This document shows positions 17,908 through 26,124 of a stretch of 64,000 bases of DNA, in pieces. The first letter of the stretch is position 1, and each line of letters starts with the position of its first letter. Origin of the DNA: Mesoaciditoga lauensis cd-1655R = DSM 25116 (lineage in GTDB: Bacteria > Thermotogota > Thermotogae > Mesoaciditogales > Mesoaciditogaceae); NCBI RefSeq assembly GCF_000745455.1, contig NZ_JQJI01000009.1, positions 1-64,000 of the forward strand, in the 5' to 3' direction. Both the position numbers and the translations under genes were made by a program. Under the pieces are notes generated by a model, which was given only the letters and a program-made list of their open reading frames with translations, did no database searches and was not told the DNA's origin.

Positions 17908-18266
17908 TAGTAGGTGTTGGAATAGATATAGTGGACATTTCAAGAGTTACTGAAAAGCTGGCAGAAAGAATACTTTCTCCCAAAGAACATGAAATATGGA
18001 CAAAAAGGAAAGGCAACGAGTTTTTGGCTGGGCGATTTGCCCTAAAGGAGGCTTTTTTTAAAGCCGTAGGAATTGGAATAAGAAAATACAGGTTGAAAGA
18101 TATATCTTTTCTTCCTGACGAATTTGGAAAGCCTCACATCGAAGAAAATGAAACCGTGAAAAAAATTCGAGAAAAGCATGAATTTGAAATCGTTCACGCC
18201 TCCTTGTCTCATGATAAAGGAACGGCGGTAGCGGTGATAATACTTGAAAGGAGGGAATTTAAGTGA
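17904..18266 (+). CDS. acpS: Holo-[acyl-carrier-protein] synthase
   Basis: This 120-residue enzyme transfers the 4'-phosphopantetheine arm of CoA to apo-ACP, activating fatty acid synthesis. 'MIVGVGIDIVDISRV' carries the Mg-binding Asp, 'LAGRFALKEAFFKAVGIGIR' the catalytic Glu/Lys motif (KEAFFKA), and 'HASLSHDKGTAVAVIILE' the C-terminal motif. The length is standard. It overlaps the preceding membrane-protein gene (ATGA) and the following TPR gene by 4 bp. Confidence 0.95.
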   Translation: MIVGVGIDIVDISRVTEKLAERILSPKEHEIWTKRKGNEFLAGRFALKEAFFKAVGIGIRKYRLKDISFLPDEFGKPHIEENETVKKIREKHEFEIVHASLSHDKGTAVAVIILERREFK

Positions 18267-18988
18267 AGAAAAGCGTATTTTTTGTTTTGATCGACATCTT
18301 TTCTCTCTTTGCAATTATGGCATTTGCAAACAGTGCAAATGAGATGAAAATTTTCTACGAAGCAAGAGCATCGCAAAATGCTACTCAAATGTTTAATCTA
18401 ATTCAAACGCTGAAAAATTCGCCTTCTCTTGAAAATGACGCAACGTCGTTGAAAATACTGGCAGATGCGTGTGTTGAGTATGGATTATGGGGTGCCAAAG
18501 ACGATGAAAAAGCAAAGTACTTTGACGATGGAATAAAATACGCGGATATGGCAATAAAGCTTCGCCCAAAAGACGCGTACATCTATTTCATAAAAGGTGC
18601 TGCCATAGGTAGGCTTGCCCAATACAAAGGAATAATACAAAGTTTGTTCATGTTAAGAGATTTCGATCATGCCGTCAACAAAGCCATAGAATTGGATCCG
18701 AAACTTTACAGAGCTTATGTAGCGCTGGCCATGAGATATAGAGACACACCATGGCCGTTTGCAAATTTTGGAAGATCTGAAGAACTGTTTTTAAAAGCGA
18801 TAGAACTCGATCCCAATTACGTTTACGCATATTATGAACTTGCCCAGTTGTATGTAAAGTGGGGCAAGAAAGACAAAGCAAGAGAAATTTTCGTCAAGAT
18901 GAGTAAGATGACGCCTGAAAAAGAATTTTACGCCCAGGAATTGGAAGATATCAAGTTGGCGAAAAAATGGCTTGAGGAGAACAAGTGA
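18263..18988 (+). CDS. Exported TPR-repeat protein
   Basis: This 241-residue protein starts at GTG (18263) behind AAAGGAGGG. Residues 1-23 form a signal peptide, so it acts outside the cytoplasmic membrane. The body is helical, with degenerate tetratricopeptide repeats: 'YADMAIKLRPKDAYIYFIKG', 'AVNKAIELDPKLYRAYVALA', and 'EELFLKAIELDPNYVYAYYE' continuing 'LAQLYVKWGKKDKAREIF'. TPR domains usually mediate protein-protein contacts. It ends the long operon that begins with malE. A terminator for the opposing gene lies within its last codons. Confidence 0.75.
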   Translation: MKKSVFFVLIDIFSLFAIMAFANSANEMKIFYEARASQNATQMFNLIQTLKNSPSLENDATSLKILADACVEYGLWGAKDDEKAKYFDDGIKYADMAIKLRPKDAYIYFIKGAAIGRLAQYKGIIQSLFMLRDFDHAVNKAIELDPKLYRAYVALAMRYRDTPWPFANFGRSEELFLKAIELDPNYVYAYYELAQLYVKWGKKDKAREIFVKMSKMTPEKEFYAQELEDIKLAKKWLEENK

Positions 18989-19001
18989 TTTCCTCAAGCC
19001 A
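18968..19001 (-). terminator. Intrinsic terminator of the aminotransferase gene
   Basis: The 11 bp stem TGGCTTGAGGA (18968-18978) pairs with 18991-19001. On the minus strand it is followed by TTTTTT, as expected for termination of the gene ending at 19023. It overlaps the 3' end of the TPR gene, and on the plus strand the same stem may also act, though only three T follow. Confidence 0.75.
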
Positions 19002-19022
19002 TTTGCACCATCTTTTGAAGAT

Positions 19023-20363
19023 TTAGTCGTTAAGGGCTTCTTGTATTGCTTCTTCTAAAACATCCAGCCCTTCGTTAAGCTGCTCGTCGGTCATGACGAG
19101 CGTGTTCAAAAATCTTATAACGTTGTGGTACACACCGGCCCTTATGAATATCGCACCTTTTCTCACAGCTCGTTGTAGTATTTCGGAAACCAACTCTTCG
19201 TTCGGCTCTTTTGTTTTTCTATCTTTTACGAATTCATATCCAATCATGGCGCCCAATCCACGCACATCGCCTATCACATCATATTTTTCTTGAAGTTTCT
19301 TTCCTCTTTCCATGATTATCTCACCGATATGATTCGCCTTTTCAAACAAGTTGTTTTCCTCTATGAAGTCCAAAACCGCATTTCCAGCCGCGCATGCTAT
19401 TGGGTTGCCTATGAATGTTCCGCCTATCGATGAATCATCTGGAGAATCCATTATTTCAGCTTTTCCAACTACACCTGAAAGTGGTAAACCACCCGCAATG
19501 GATTTTGCAAATGTTATCAAATCCGGTTCAATTCCGAAGTGTTCTATGGCAAACATTTTACCTGTCCTACCAATGCCAGCTTGGATTTCGTCATCTATGA
19601 GGAGTATACCTTTTTCATCACAAAGTTCTCTCAATTTCTTCATGTACTTAGCTCGGGGAACGTTGAATCCTCCTTCGCCTTGAAGCGGTTCTATTACTAT
19701 AGCACCAACATCATCTGCTGAAACTTGATAATCAAAAGCTTTTTCAAGGGCTGTAAAGCATTCCAAGTTACAACTGTCTGGTTCTTTATAGAAAGGACAT
19801 CTATAACAATTTGGATAAGGTACCCTGTAAACGTCGGGTGCAAAAGGAGCAAATTTTGATTTGTAAGGTTCCGGCTTTGAAGTCATCGTCATCGTCAGCA
19901 TAGTTCTGCCATGGAATGCACCTTCATAAACGATGATGGCTTTCTTTCCAGTATATGCCTTTGCTATTTTTACCGCATTTTCAACTGCCTCAGCCCCAGC
20001 GTTGAAGAAAACGGTTTTCTTTGGATCGTCTCCAGGAGCAAGCTTGTTAATTCTTTCGGCAAGTTTTATGAGGCTTTCGTATGGAAAAACCGAAAAATCC
20101 GTGTGTGTGAACCTTTCAACTTGTTCTTTAACGGCTTCAACCACTTTGTCGTTGGCGTGTCCAACGTTCAAAACCCCAAGCCCTCCTGAAAAGTCAAGAA
20201 AAGTGTTTCCGTCGATGTCTGTTATCAATGCACCTTTGGCATGATCGATAATAGCTGGGACATAGACAGATAATGGCTTTGCCACATTGTTGTCTAGCTT
20301 TTTCAACCATTCTTTAGATTTTGGGCCTGGCAAATCCGTTTTGATGTTTATGAATTTTCTCAC
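19023..20363 (-). CDS. Class III PLP-dependent aminotransferase (4-aminobutyrate/ornithine aminotransferase family)
   Basis: This 446-residue enzyme of fold type I uses pyridoxal phosphate. The GTG at 20363 is chosen because a perfect AAAGGAGGG lies just upstream of it; a start nine codons earlier would place that site inside the gene. Family motifs are 'NTFLDFSGGLGVLNVGHAND', 'VFFNAGAEAVENAVKIAKAY', 'EPLQGEGGFNVPRAKYMKKL', 'LLIDDEIQAGIGRTGKMFA' and 'DLITFAKSIAGGLPLSGVVG', which contains the Schiff-base Lys. A Cys-rich insertion 'PNCYRCPFYKEPDSCNLEC' resembles that of archaeal GABA/amino acid aminotransferases and racemases. The exact substrate is open. It is monocistronic. Confidence 0.85.
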   Translation of the reverse strand: MRKFINIKTDLPGPKSKEWLKKLDNNVAKPLSVYVPAIIDHAKGALITDIDGNTFLDFSGGLGVLNVGHANDKVVEAVKEQVERFTHTDFSVFPYESLIKLAERINKLAPGDDPKKTVFFNAGAEAVENAVKIAKAYTGKKAIIVYEGAFHGRTMLTMTMTSKPEPYKSKFAPFAPDVYRVPYPNCYRCPFYKEPDSCNLECFTALEKAFDYQVSADDVGAIVIEPLQGEGGFNVPRAKYMKKLRELCDEKGILLIDDEIQAGIGRTGKMFAIEHFGIEPDLITFAKSIAGGLPLSGVVGKAEIMDSPDDSSIGGTFIGNPIACAAGNAVLDFIEENNLFEKANHIGEIIMERGKKLQEKYDVIGDVRGLGAMIGYEFVKDRKTKEPNEELVSEILQRAVRKGAIFIRAGVYHNVIRFLNTLVMTDEQLNEGLDVLEEAIQEALND

Positions 20364-20463
20364 TGACGCTCCCTCCTTTGTTATAGACACTTAACTGAAG
20401 TATATCACACCTTTTAATATGTGAAAAGAATTAAACTTCTCACTTTTATAAATTTAAGAAATT

Positions 20464-20493
20464 AACTCATCCTGTGCATCGATGTTACGAAGC
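20464..20493. repeat. Isolated terminal-repeat-like sequence
   Basis: ACTCATCCTGTGC followed by GATGTTACGAAGCG matches the left terminus of the T-type elements. It lies 46 bp before element T2 and has no partner end nearby, so it is probably a remnant of another copy. Confidence 0.5.
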
Positions 20494-20509
20494 GTTATTG
20501 ATACCAAAC

Positions 20510-20869
20510 CTCATGTTGTGCGTGAACATTACGAAAAGTATTACAAGAGACATTACAAAAATTTTCTATGAAAACATATAAGTAGCATTTAACAACATTT
20601 TTTGATTTAAAACCCGCTTTCCAAGCGGTCAAAGCAATTTTTTCGAAGTCCCGTCAGAACGGATTCGCTCTTCTTTCCGTCTTCCTAATTCAAAATATGA
20701 GGCACGCTCAGACACTCATCCGTGAGTGCTTCGCTTTCTCGGCACGTCCTGTGCCTCTCAACCTCATATTTTGAATTCTCAGCCGGCGAGCTCATATGTT
20801 CTGACAAGTACTTCGAGGGTGAGGTTTAATCCCTTTTTGAAATGCTTTGTAACATTGACGCACGACGTG
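20510..20869. repeat. TIR-bounded repeat element T2 (inverted copy)
   Basis: This 360 bp element starts CTCATGTTGTGCGTGAAC and ends with AACATTGACGCACGACGTG. The interior is the reverse complement of T1 and T3, with the nested hairpin (arms 20643-20660 and 20798-20816), the tip hairpins and the GC-rich hairpin around 20612-20627. The right terminus lacks the final TGAG and runs straight into half of another repeat type (20867-20970), so that end appears rearranged. Confidence 0.75.
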
Positions 20870-20970
20870 CCGAGAAAGCGAATCTAACAGGATGTTTGTA
20901 TGCAGCGTGCTCTGTTATGAACATCTTGTATGGGTATACGTCTGAATCAGTTTTGACAAAACTTCAAAAA
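20867..20970. repeat. Half copy of the B-type hairpin repeat
   Basis: This is the reverse complement of 48028-48128, with near identity through the AACA/TGTT hairpin, the ACAAGATG-type arm and the outer arm TTTTGACAAAACTTCAA. The other half is absent; the break falls exactly in the GGCAC hairpin at the tip. Confidence 0.75.
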
Positions 20971-21088
20971 ATTCCTTTTCTTTCAAAGGAATCAAGAGCG
21001 ATTTGGAGAAAAAGGTAGAAAAAAGCAGGATTTTTTGAATTATTCCCTTTGAACGCCTTAAACCGCTTTTAATAACTCGTGATGGCAT

Positions 21089-21117
21089 TTGACAAACAAT
21101 GTAAATACATCTATTAT
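21089..21117 (+). promoter_or_regulatory. Promoter of the murQ operon
   Basis: A consensus -35 TTGACA (21089-21094), a 17 bp spacer and -10 TATTAT (21112-21117). A palindromic operator candidate begins 12 bp downstream. Confidence 0.75.
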
Positions 21118-21128
21118 AATTAAGTATA

Positions 21129-21142
21129 CTTGTACATACAAG
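21129..21142. promoter_or_regulatory. Palindromic operator candidate (GntR-like) at murQ
   Basis: CTTGTACATACAAG is a perfect 6+2+6 palindrome lying just past the predicted transcription start. It fits the general GT(N)AC form of GntR operators. A GntR/HutC regulator is encoded at the end of this locus (27949-28689). A near-identical palindrome occurs at 61875-61886 ahead of etfB. Confidence 0.55.
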
Positions 21143-21164
21143 ATATCAAATGGTGGTGAAAAGC

Positions 21165-22067
21165 TTGAAAAAATCGGAGAAAATCGAAAATCTTGAAACT
21201 GAAACGCCAAACTCTAAATCGGCAAATATAGACATCATGAGCCCTCTAGAAATAGCCAAGTTGATGAATGAAGAGGACAAAACGGTTGCATATGCTGTTG
21301 AGAAAGCCCTTTCTTCCATAGCACAGCTCTCAGAAGAAATAGCAAAGGCCATTCAAAATGGAGGCAAATGTTTTTATATTGGTGCTGGCACATCCGGACG
21401 TTTGGCTGTCATTGACGCGGCTGAAACCGTCCCAACATTCAATTTGCCTTATGGGACTTTTACCGCCATACTGGCTGGCGGAGCCGAAGCTATGACAAAA
21501 GCCGTTGAAGAGATTGAAGATGATGAAGAAGCTGGAATTAATGAAATGAAAGAACATGGTATTTCACCAAAAGATGTGGTCGTAGGAGTTTCGGCCAGTG
21601 GGCGAACGCCTTATGTAATAGGTGCTTTGAGAGAAGCAAAAGCAAGAGGTGCCTTAACGGGATGTGTAACCAACGTTAAAGACGCAAAGATGTCACCGTT
21701 AGTTGACATTGCCATAGAAGCGGTAACAGGGCCTGAGGTGATAACTGGATCAACAAGGCTTAAGGCTGGCACTGCTCAGAAAATGGTGCTAAACATGTTA
21801 AGCACGATTTCCATGGTAAGGTTAGGAAAAGTTTATAAAAATCTTATGGTAGATGTTACTCCTATAAATGAGAAATTAGTAGATAGGGCTATAAGAATAA
21901 TAGTGAGTGCTACTGGAATTTCACACTCAAAAGCTTCTGAACTATTGAAGAAATCAAACATGAGGCCAAAAGTGGCAATTGTTATGGCTTTGACCGGCAA
22001 AAACTCAAAAGAAGCGGAAGAACTTTTAGCACTACATAACGGAAGGATAAGAAGCGTTTTAACGTGA
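21165..22067 (+). CDS. murQ: N-acetylmuramic acid 6-phosphate etherase
   Basis: MurQ cleaves the D-lactyl ether of MurNAc-6-phosphate to give GlcNAc-6-phosphate and lactate, in cell-wall sugar recycling. 'NLETETPNSKSANIDIMSPL', 'YIGAGTSGRLAVIDAAETVP' (the SIS phosphosugar site), 'VVGVSASGRTPYVIGALREA' and 'ITGSTRLKAGTAQKMVLNML' are diagnostic. The TTG at 21165 is preferred because GGTGGTGA (21152-21159) lies 5 nt upstream; the ATG at 21150 would overlap that site. It gives 300 residues, the family norm. It heads a cluster with a sugar importer and NamZ. Confidence 0.94.
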   Translation: MKKSEKIENLETETPNSKSANIDIMSPLEIAKLMNEEDKTVAYAVEKALSSIAQLSEEIAKAIQNGGKCFYIGAGTSGRLAVIDAAETVPTFNLPYGTFTAILAGGAEAMTKAVEEIEDDEEAGINEMKEHGISPKDVVVGVSASGRTPYVIGALREAKARGALTGCVTNVKDAKMSPLVDIAIEAVTGPEVITGSTRLKAGTAQKMVLNMLSTISMVRLGKVYKNLMVDVTPINEKLVDRAIRIIVSATGISHSKASELLKKSNMRPKVAIVMALTGKNSKEAEELLALHNGRIRSVLT

Positions 22068-22078
22068 AATTCCAATAA

Positions 22079-22095
22079 TGGTGGATGCTCCACCA
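22079..22095 (+). other. Small intercistronic hairpin between murQ and the sugar-binding protein gene
   Basis: TGGTGGA (22079-22085) pairs with TCCACCA (22089-22095) across a TGC loop. There is no clear T run, so it is more likely an mRNA-processing or stability element than a terminator. Confidence 0.4.
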
Positions 22096-22121
22096 ATTAA
22101 TAAAATAAGGAGGGGATTTAA

Positions 22122-23369
22122 GTGCGTAAGGTAATATTTTTCTCTGCCCTAGTGGCTTTGTTGATCGCCACCATGATGGCATCAACAACTGTGCAAATTT
22201 GGTCATGGCGCTCGCAAGATGCTCCTGTATGGAAAGAAGTGCAGAAGGAAATGAATGCTCAAGGAATAGACGTTAAGATCGATTTTCGTTCTTTCCTTCC
22301 AACTGAGTACGATTCGAAAGTTCAAATAGCACTTCAAGGTGGAAAAGGTCCAGACATCATTTACTCAAGGAGGCTTCCCGGCCAAAGAACCCAAGCTTTA
22401 ATAGATGCCGGCTTGCTTATTCCAATTGACGACAAAGTATCTCTTTCCCATTTCAACACCAGTGTTTTGAATTTCATAAAGGCTTCTAATGGGAAACATT
22501 ACGGGGTTCCGTTCGCCGTTCAAGTTGTTGGAATCTTCTACAACAAGGACATATACAAAAAATACGGGCTTAAAGTGCCAAAAACGTGGAGCGAACTTGT
22601 TAAAAATGCGGAAATTTTGAAGAAAAACGGTGTTACTCCTTTCTTCGTTCCTGGCAAAGCCGGATGGGCGCTTGCCATGCAACACGCAATGACTGGTGTG
22701 AGTGTTTTGGGACCATGCTGGATAAAGAACCTCTTAGATGGACAAACCAATTTCCTTGATCCGGCTTGGGTACATCTGAACAAGTTGCTCAACGATCTGA
22801 AGCCTTATTATCAGAAAGGTTTCATGGCGAACACGACGGATGATCTCAGTGCTGCATTCGCATTTGGTCAAGCTGCCATGGTGTTCTATGGAGTTTGGGG
22901 ATATGGGCAATGGAAAGAGCTGAATCCAAACATTAACGTGGGATACTTTATGGTTCCACCAGATTGTGAATACGCGCAGCCATGGGCATATGTTTTCATG
23001 GATGGTAGCCTTGCTCTTACATCCAATTCCAAACACGAAGATATGGCGGTAAAGGTACTTCAATTTGCTGCGACGCCAAGGTTTGGAACGATCTTCGCAA
23101 AAGAAACCCTTAACATCCCAGCCGTTAAAGGCGCGACGATGCCAAATGTACCGCTTCTTCAAGAAGTTCTTAAAGTTGCAGAAAAGCATGCCTCTCCTTA
23201 CGTTTATTGGGTTGGATCGGTGTTGACTTCCCGTTCTCCTTCTCTTTACACCGATGTTTTGAGCCCTGGAATGCAAGCAATGTATGCCGGGAAGATCACG
23301 CCTGAAGAATTTGCAAAGATGGCACAAGACAAGATATCTCAATGGTATAAACCGCTGATGAAAAAGTAA
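22122..23369 (+). CDS. CUT1-family sugar ABC transporter substrate-binding protein
   Basis: This 415-residue SBP_bac_1 protein starts at GTG (22122) behind AAGGAGGGG. Residues 1-22 form a signal peptide. The fold is recognisable from 'TVQIWSWRSQDAPVWKEVQK', 'VQIALQGGKGPDIIYSRR', 'GKHYGVPFAVQVVGIFYNKD' and 'AFAFGQAAMVFYGVWGYGQW'. It should deliver a sugar to the two permeases that follow. Placed directly after murQ and before a NamZ homologue, the likely ligand is a peptidoglycan-derived amino sugar such as MurNAc or GlcNAc-MurNAc. This is inferred from context only. Confidence 0.82.
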   Translation: MRKVIFFSALVALLIATMMASTTVQIWSWRSQDAPVWKEVQKEMNAQGIDVKIDFRSFLPTEYDSKVQIALQGGKGPDIIYSRRLPGQRTQALIDAGLLIPIDDKVSLSHFNTSVLNFIKASNGKHYGVPFAVQVVGIFYNKDIYKKYGLKVPKTWSELVKNAEILKKNGVTPFFVPGKAGWALAMQHAMTGVSVLGPCWIKNLLDGQTNFLDPAWVHLNKLLNDLKPYYQKGFMANTTDDLSAAFAFGQAAMVFYGVWGYGQWKELNPNINVGYFMVPPDCEYAQPWAYVFMDGSLALTSNSKHEDMAVKVLQFAATPRFGTIFAKETLNIPAVKGATMPNVPLLQEVLKVAEKHASPYVYWVGSVLTSRSPSLYTDVLSPGMQAMYAGKITPEEFAKMAQDKISQWYKPLMKK

Positions 23370-23384
23370 AAATACTTGATTTCA

Positions 23385-23414
23385 AAACAGGCATGACGCA
23401 TGTCATGCCTGTTT
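23385..23414 (+). other. Intercistronic hairpin after the sugar-binding protein gene
   Basis: AAACAGGCATGAC (23385-23397) pairs perfectly with 23402-23414 around a GCAT loop. The T run is short (TTT). The position parallels the hairpin behind malE, so it probably raises the ratio of binding protein to permease. Confidence 0.7.
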
Positions 23415-23431
23415 AAGAAAGGGGAATATTT

Positions 23432-24334
23432 GTGAGCATAAAAAAGAAATACATTCTTCTTTTTGTTCTACCTGCTTTGACTCTTTACGTCACATTTGTG
23501 ATATATCCATTTATATACAGCTTCATCTTGAGCTTTTACAGATGGCCTGGAGCAGGAGCACGCACGTTTGTGGGATTGCAAAATTTCAAAGACGTGCTTT
23601 TCGGGAGCTTTGGAAGCGAATTCAGAAACGCATTTTTGCACAACATTTATTATTTTATCTTGGTTACGATTTTAGAATTAGGACTAGGATTTTTACTCGC
23701 CATCTTTTTGGTCTCCATAGTGAAAGGAAAGCGCTTTTTCCAAATGATGGTGTACTTGCCTAATATTATATCCATGATCCTTGTAGGGTTTATATGGTCC
23801 ATGATGCTCAATCCCCAAATTGGATTGGTTAACCAGGTTCTCACTCATATAGGATTAGGAGTGTTGGCGCGACCGTGGTTAGGTGATCCTAATCTTGCAT
23901 TGAACACCGTTATAGCTGTCAACGTGTGGAGAAATTTAGGCTTTTACGTTTTAGTGTTTACCGCTTCACTATTGGACATCCCGCGTGAGCTGCTGGAAGC
24001 TGCTTACATAGATGGAGCTTCTAATTTTAAAGTGATAACCAAGATACTTTTTCCTTTAACTTTACCCACTTTCCAAACTTTGTCTATTTTGCTTTTCATA
24101 TGGACGTTTAACGTTTTTGATATCGTTTACGCTTTGGAAGGTGCACAAGCTGGCCCATTTAGAAGTACGGATGTGTTGGGAACGTTATTCTATCGAACAG
24201 CCTTTGGTGGATTGGGAAGCAGTCGGGCGGACTTTGGATTGGGTGCAGCCGTAGCTGTTCTGATATTTGTGGTGGTAATGCCACTTTCATTGGTCTACGC
24301 CTACATAGTTGATAGGAGGAGCCGTAATGCTTAA
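23432..24334 (+). CDS. CUT1-family sugar ABC transporter permease (MalF/UgpA-like)
   Basis: This 300-residue permease with six membrane segments starts at GTG (23432) behind AAAGGGG. The conserved N-terminal 'LFVLPALTLYVTFVIYPFIY', the 'LLEAAYIDGASNFKVITKIL' EAA loop and 'FPLTLPTFQTLSILLFIWTF' are typical of UgpA/MalF relatives of normal length, without the large insertion of the malF at 11570. It overlaps the next permease by 8 bp. Confidence 0.9.
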   Translation: MSIKKKYILLFVLPALTLYVTFVIYPFIYSFILSFYRWPGAGARTFVGLQNFKDVLFGSFGSEFRNAFLHNIYYFILVTILELGLGFLLAIFLVSIVKGKRFFQMMVYLPNIISMILVGFIWSMMLNPQIGLVNQVLTHIGLGVLARPWLGDPNLALNTVIAVNVWRNLGFYVLVFTASLLDIPRELLEAAYIDGASNFKVITKILFPLTLPTFQTLSILLFIWTFNVFDIVYALEGAQAGPFRSTDVLGTLFYRTAFGGLGSSRADFGLGAAVAVLIFVVVMPLSLVYAYIVDRRSRNA

Positions 24335-25154
24335 GGTTGGAAAATTGGGGAAATGGGCAATTTACACCATCTTAACGATATACGTTGTTCTCATAGCGAC
24401 TCCGTTTGCCATGATATTTATAAACTCTTTTAAGAGCTTGAGGGGAATATTTTTAAGTCCTTTTTCATTGCCTTCAAGTTTTAACATCCAAAATTACGTT
24501 GAAGCATGGAGAAGTGCAAATTTGTTCAACGCTTATATAAACAGTTTTTTGATCTCTACGCTCTCCGTGGGGGGAATTCTTATTTTGTCTTCAATGCTAG
24601 CTTATGTGATATCGCGTTACGAATTTCCGTTTAGAAGAACTATTTACCTCTTTATAATAGTTGGATTGGCACTTCCGGCCCGTCTTGCAATCATCCCAAT
24701 TTACGTGATGCTTGACAATTTCAACCTCTTAGATACCAGAACAGGATTGATCGTAGTTTACATTGCGACTGGCATATCTTTTGCGACTTTTTTGATGAAG
24801 AGATTCATGGACGGTATTCCAAAAGAAATAGAAGAATCGGCAAGAATAGATGGGGCAAGCCCCTGGACCATATTCCTCAAAATAGCACTTCCTCTGACAA
24901 GACCTGCCATGATAGTTGTTGGACTTGTGAATTTCGTTGGGATATGGAACGATTTCTTCTTCCCTTTAATCATAATAAATAGCAGAAACAAAGAAACCGT
25001 TCCACTTGCGATATCCATATTCTTTGGGGAATTCTCAAATAAATGGCAACTCATTTCAGCAGCGTTGAGTTTGTCCGTTTTACCAATAATGATAATATTC
25101 TTCTTGCTTTCTAGATATTTCATAGCAGGTATGACAGAAGGAGCGATAAAGTGA
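24327..25154 (+). CDS. CUT1-family sugar ABC transporter permease (MalG/UgpE-like)
   Basis: This is a 275-residue permease. The ATG at 24327 is chosen over an upstream TTG because AGGAGGA (24315-24321) precedes it. It has six membrane segments, the 'FMDGIPKEIEESARIDGASP' EAA loop and the C-terminal 'RYFIAGMTEGAIK', which is characteristic of MalG-type subunits. It pairs with the upstream permease. No ATP-binding subunit is encoded nearby, so a shared MsmX/MalK-type ATPase elsewhere is expected. Confidence 0.9.
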   Translation: MLKVGKLGKWAIYTILTIYVVLIATPFAMIFINSFKSLRGIFLSPFSLPSSFNIQNYVEAWRSANLFNAYINSFLISTLSVGGILILSSMLAYVISRYEFPFRRTIYLFIIVGLALPARLAIIPIYVMLDNFNLLDTRTGLIVVYIATGISFATFLMKRFMDGIPKEIEESARIDGASPWTIFLKIALPLTRPAMIVVGLVNFVGIWNDFFFPLIIINSRNKETVPLAISIFFGEFSNKWQLISAALSLSVLPIMIIFFLLSRYFIAGMTEGAIK

Positions 25155-26092
25155 TCAAAGATGATCTAAAGGTTTTCGTTTTTTTTCTTCAAGTTGCTGG
25201 AATTTCCGAAGAAAATATAAGAACTTACGTTGAGGAGTTCAAAAAGTTCGATGGAGCGATGGAAGAGTTTTCGCGAGAGAAATTGGTTGAAGAATGCGAA
25301 ACCCTGTTTTTAAAGAGAATACTGATAAGGTTTTCGAAAGTTTACGATGATCCTGAATTGAGAAGGAAAATCAGTGTTGCTCTTGATAAAGGTTTTCCTA
25401 AAAATGTAAAAGGAGATCTTCACATTCATACAAATTGGAGCGATGGCACTTATCCTTTGGAATTTTATGTGAGGAAAGCGGAAGAACTGGGTTATAAATA
25501 CCTTGCTATAACCGATCATTCCCTTGTAAACAAGGGAACGGTTCAGATGGATGCTCAAAAATTTCTGAAGCAGTTGAAGTCCATAGAGGAAGTCCAAAAA
25601 AGTACCCCCGTGAAGATCATAAAAGGGGTAGAAATGGATATAAATGAAAATGGAAAACTTGACTATTCGGCAGAGGTCATGGAGAAAGCCGATTTCATTC
25701 TCGGAGCTGTTCACTTTGACTATGGAAAAGGTAAAGAAAAGGCGCTGGAACTTTTAAAGATCTTGCTTGAAAACGAGTATGTGAAAGTGATAGCCCATCC
25801 TCTAAACAAAATAGGGAAAGACCTTTTCGGTTCTCACTTAGATGAAATCGTAGAAATTGCTAAAAGAAACAAAAAGGCTTTTGAGATAAGCTTGGTTCCA
25901 GATAGAATGCGTGAAAGTGAGTTTCTGGTTGAAAATCTTAAAGACAAAAGCGTTAAGCTTTCTTTAGGAACCGATAGTCATAGCGTAAAGCAGATGGAAT
26001 TGATGTCTGTCGCGAGCTTATGGTTGGACAGATTGAATGGCAATTTGATTGCGAATTTTTATGATGATCCTTTGGCATTTTTAAAATCCTGA
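25151..26092 (+). CDS. PHP-domain metal-dependent phosphoesterase
   Basis: This 313-residue protein starts at GTG (25151), overlapping the permease stop. The N-terminal ~90 residues are helical and charged. The PHP domain follows with metal ligands in 'GDLHIHTNWSDGTYPLEFYV', 'YLAITDHS', 'GVEMDINENGKLDY' and 'ILGAVHFDYG', then 'VIAHPLNKIG' and 'LSLGTDSHS'. It resembles the PHP part of PolX and of histidinol-phosphatase-like enzymes, but no polymerase domain is present. It is probably a phosphatase or phosphodiesterase. Its operon position suggests a sugar-phosphate substrate, which is untested. Confidence 0.8.
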   Translation: MIKDDLKVFVFFLQVAGISEENIRTYVEEFKKFDGAMEEFSREKLVEECETLFLKRILIRFSKVYDDPELRRKISVALDKGFPKNVKGDLHIHTNWSDGTYPLEFYVRKAEELGYKYLAITDHSLVNKGTVQMDAQKFLKQLKSIEEVQKSTPVKIIKGVEMDINENGKLDYSAEVMEKADFILGAVHFDYGKGKEKALELLKILLENEYVKVIAHPLNKIGKDLFGSHLDEIVEIAKRNKKAFEISLVPDRMRESEFLVENLKDKSVKLSLGTDSHSVKQMELMSVASLWLDRLNGNLIANFYDDPLAFLKS

Positions 26093-26124
26093 ATTAGAAT
26101 TGGCAATTGGGGGCTTGTTGATAA

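Noticed and set aside
25151-26092. PHP protein considered as a PolX DNA polymerase
   Set aside because: Only the PHP phosphoesterase part is present; no polymerase beta-like catalytic domain and no clear helix-hairpin-helix motif are seen, and the length is about half.
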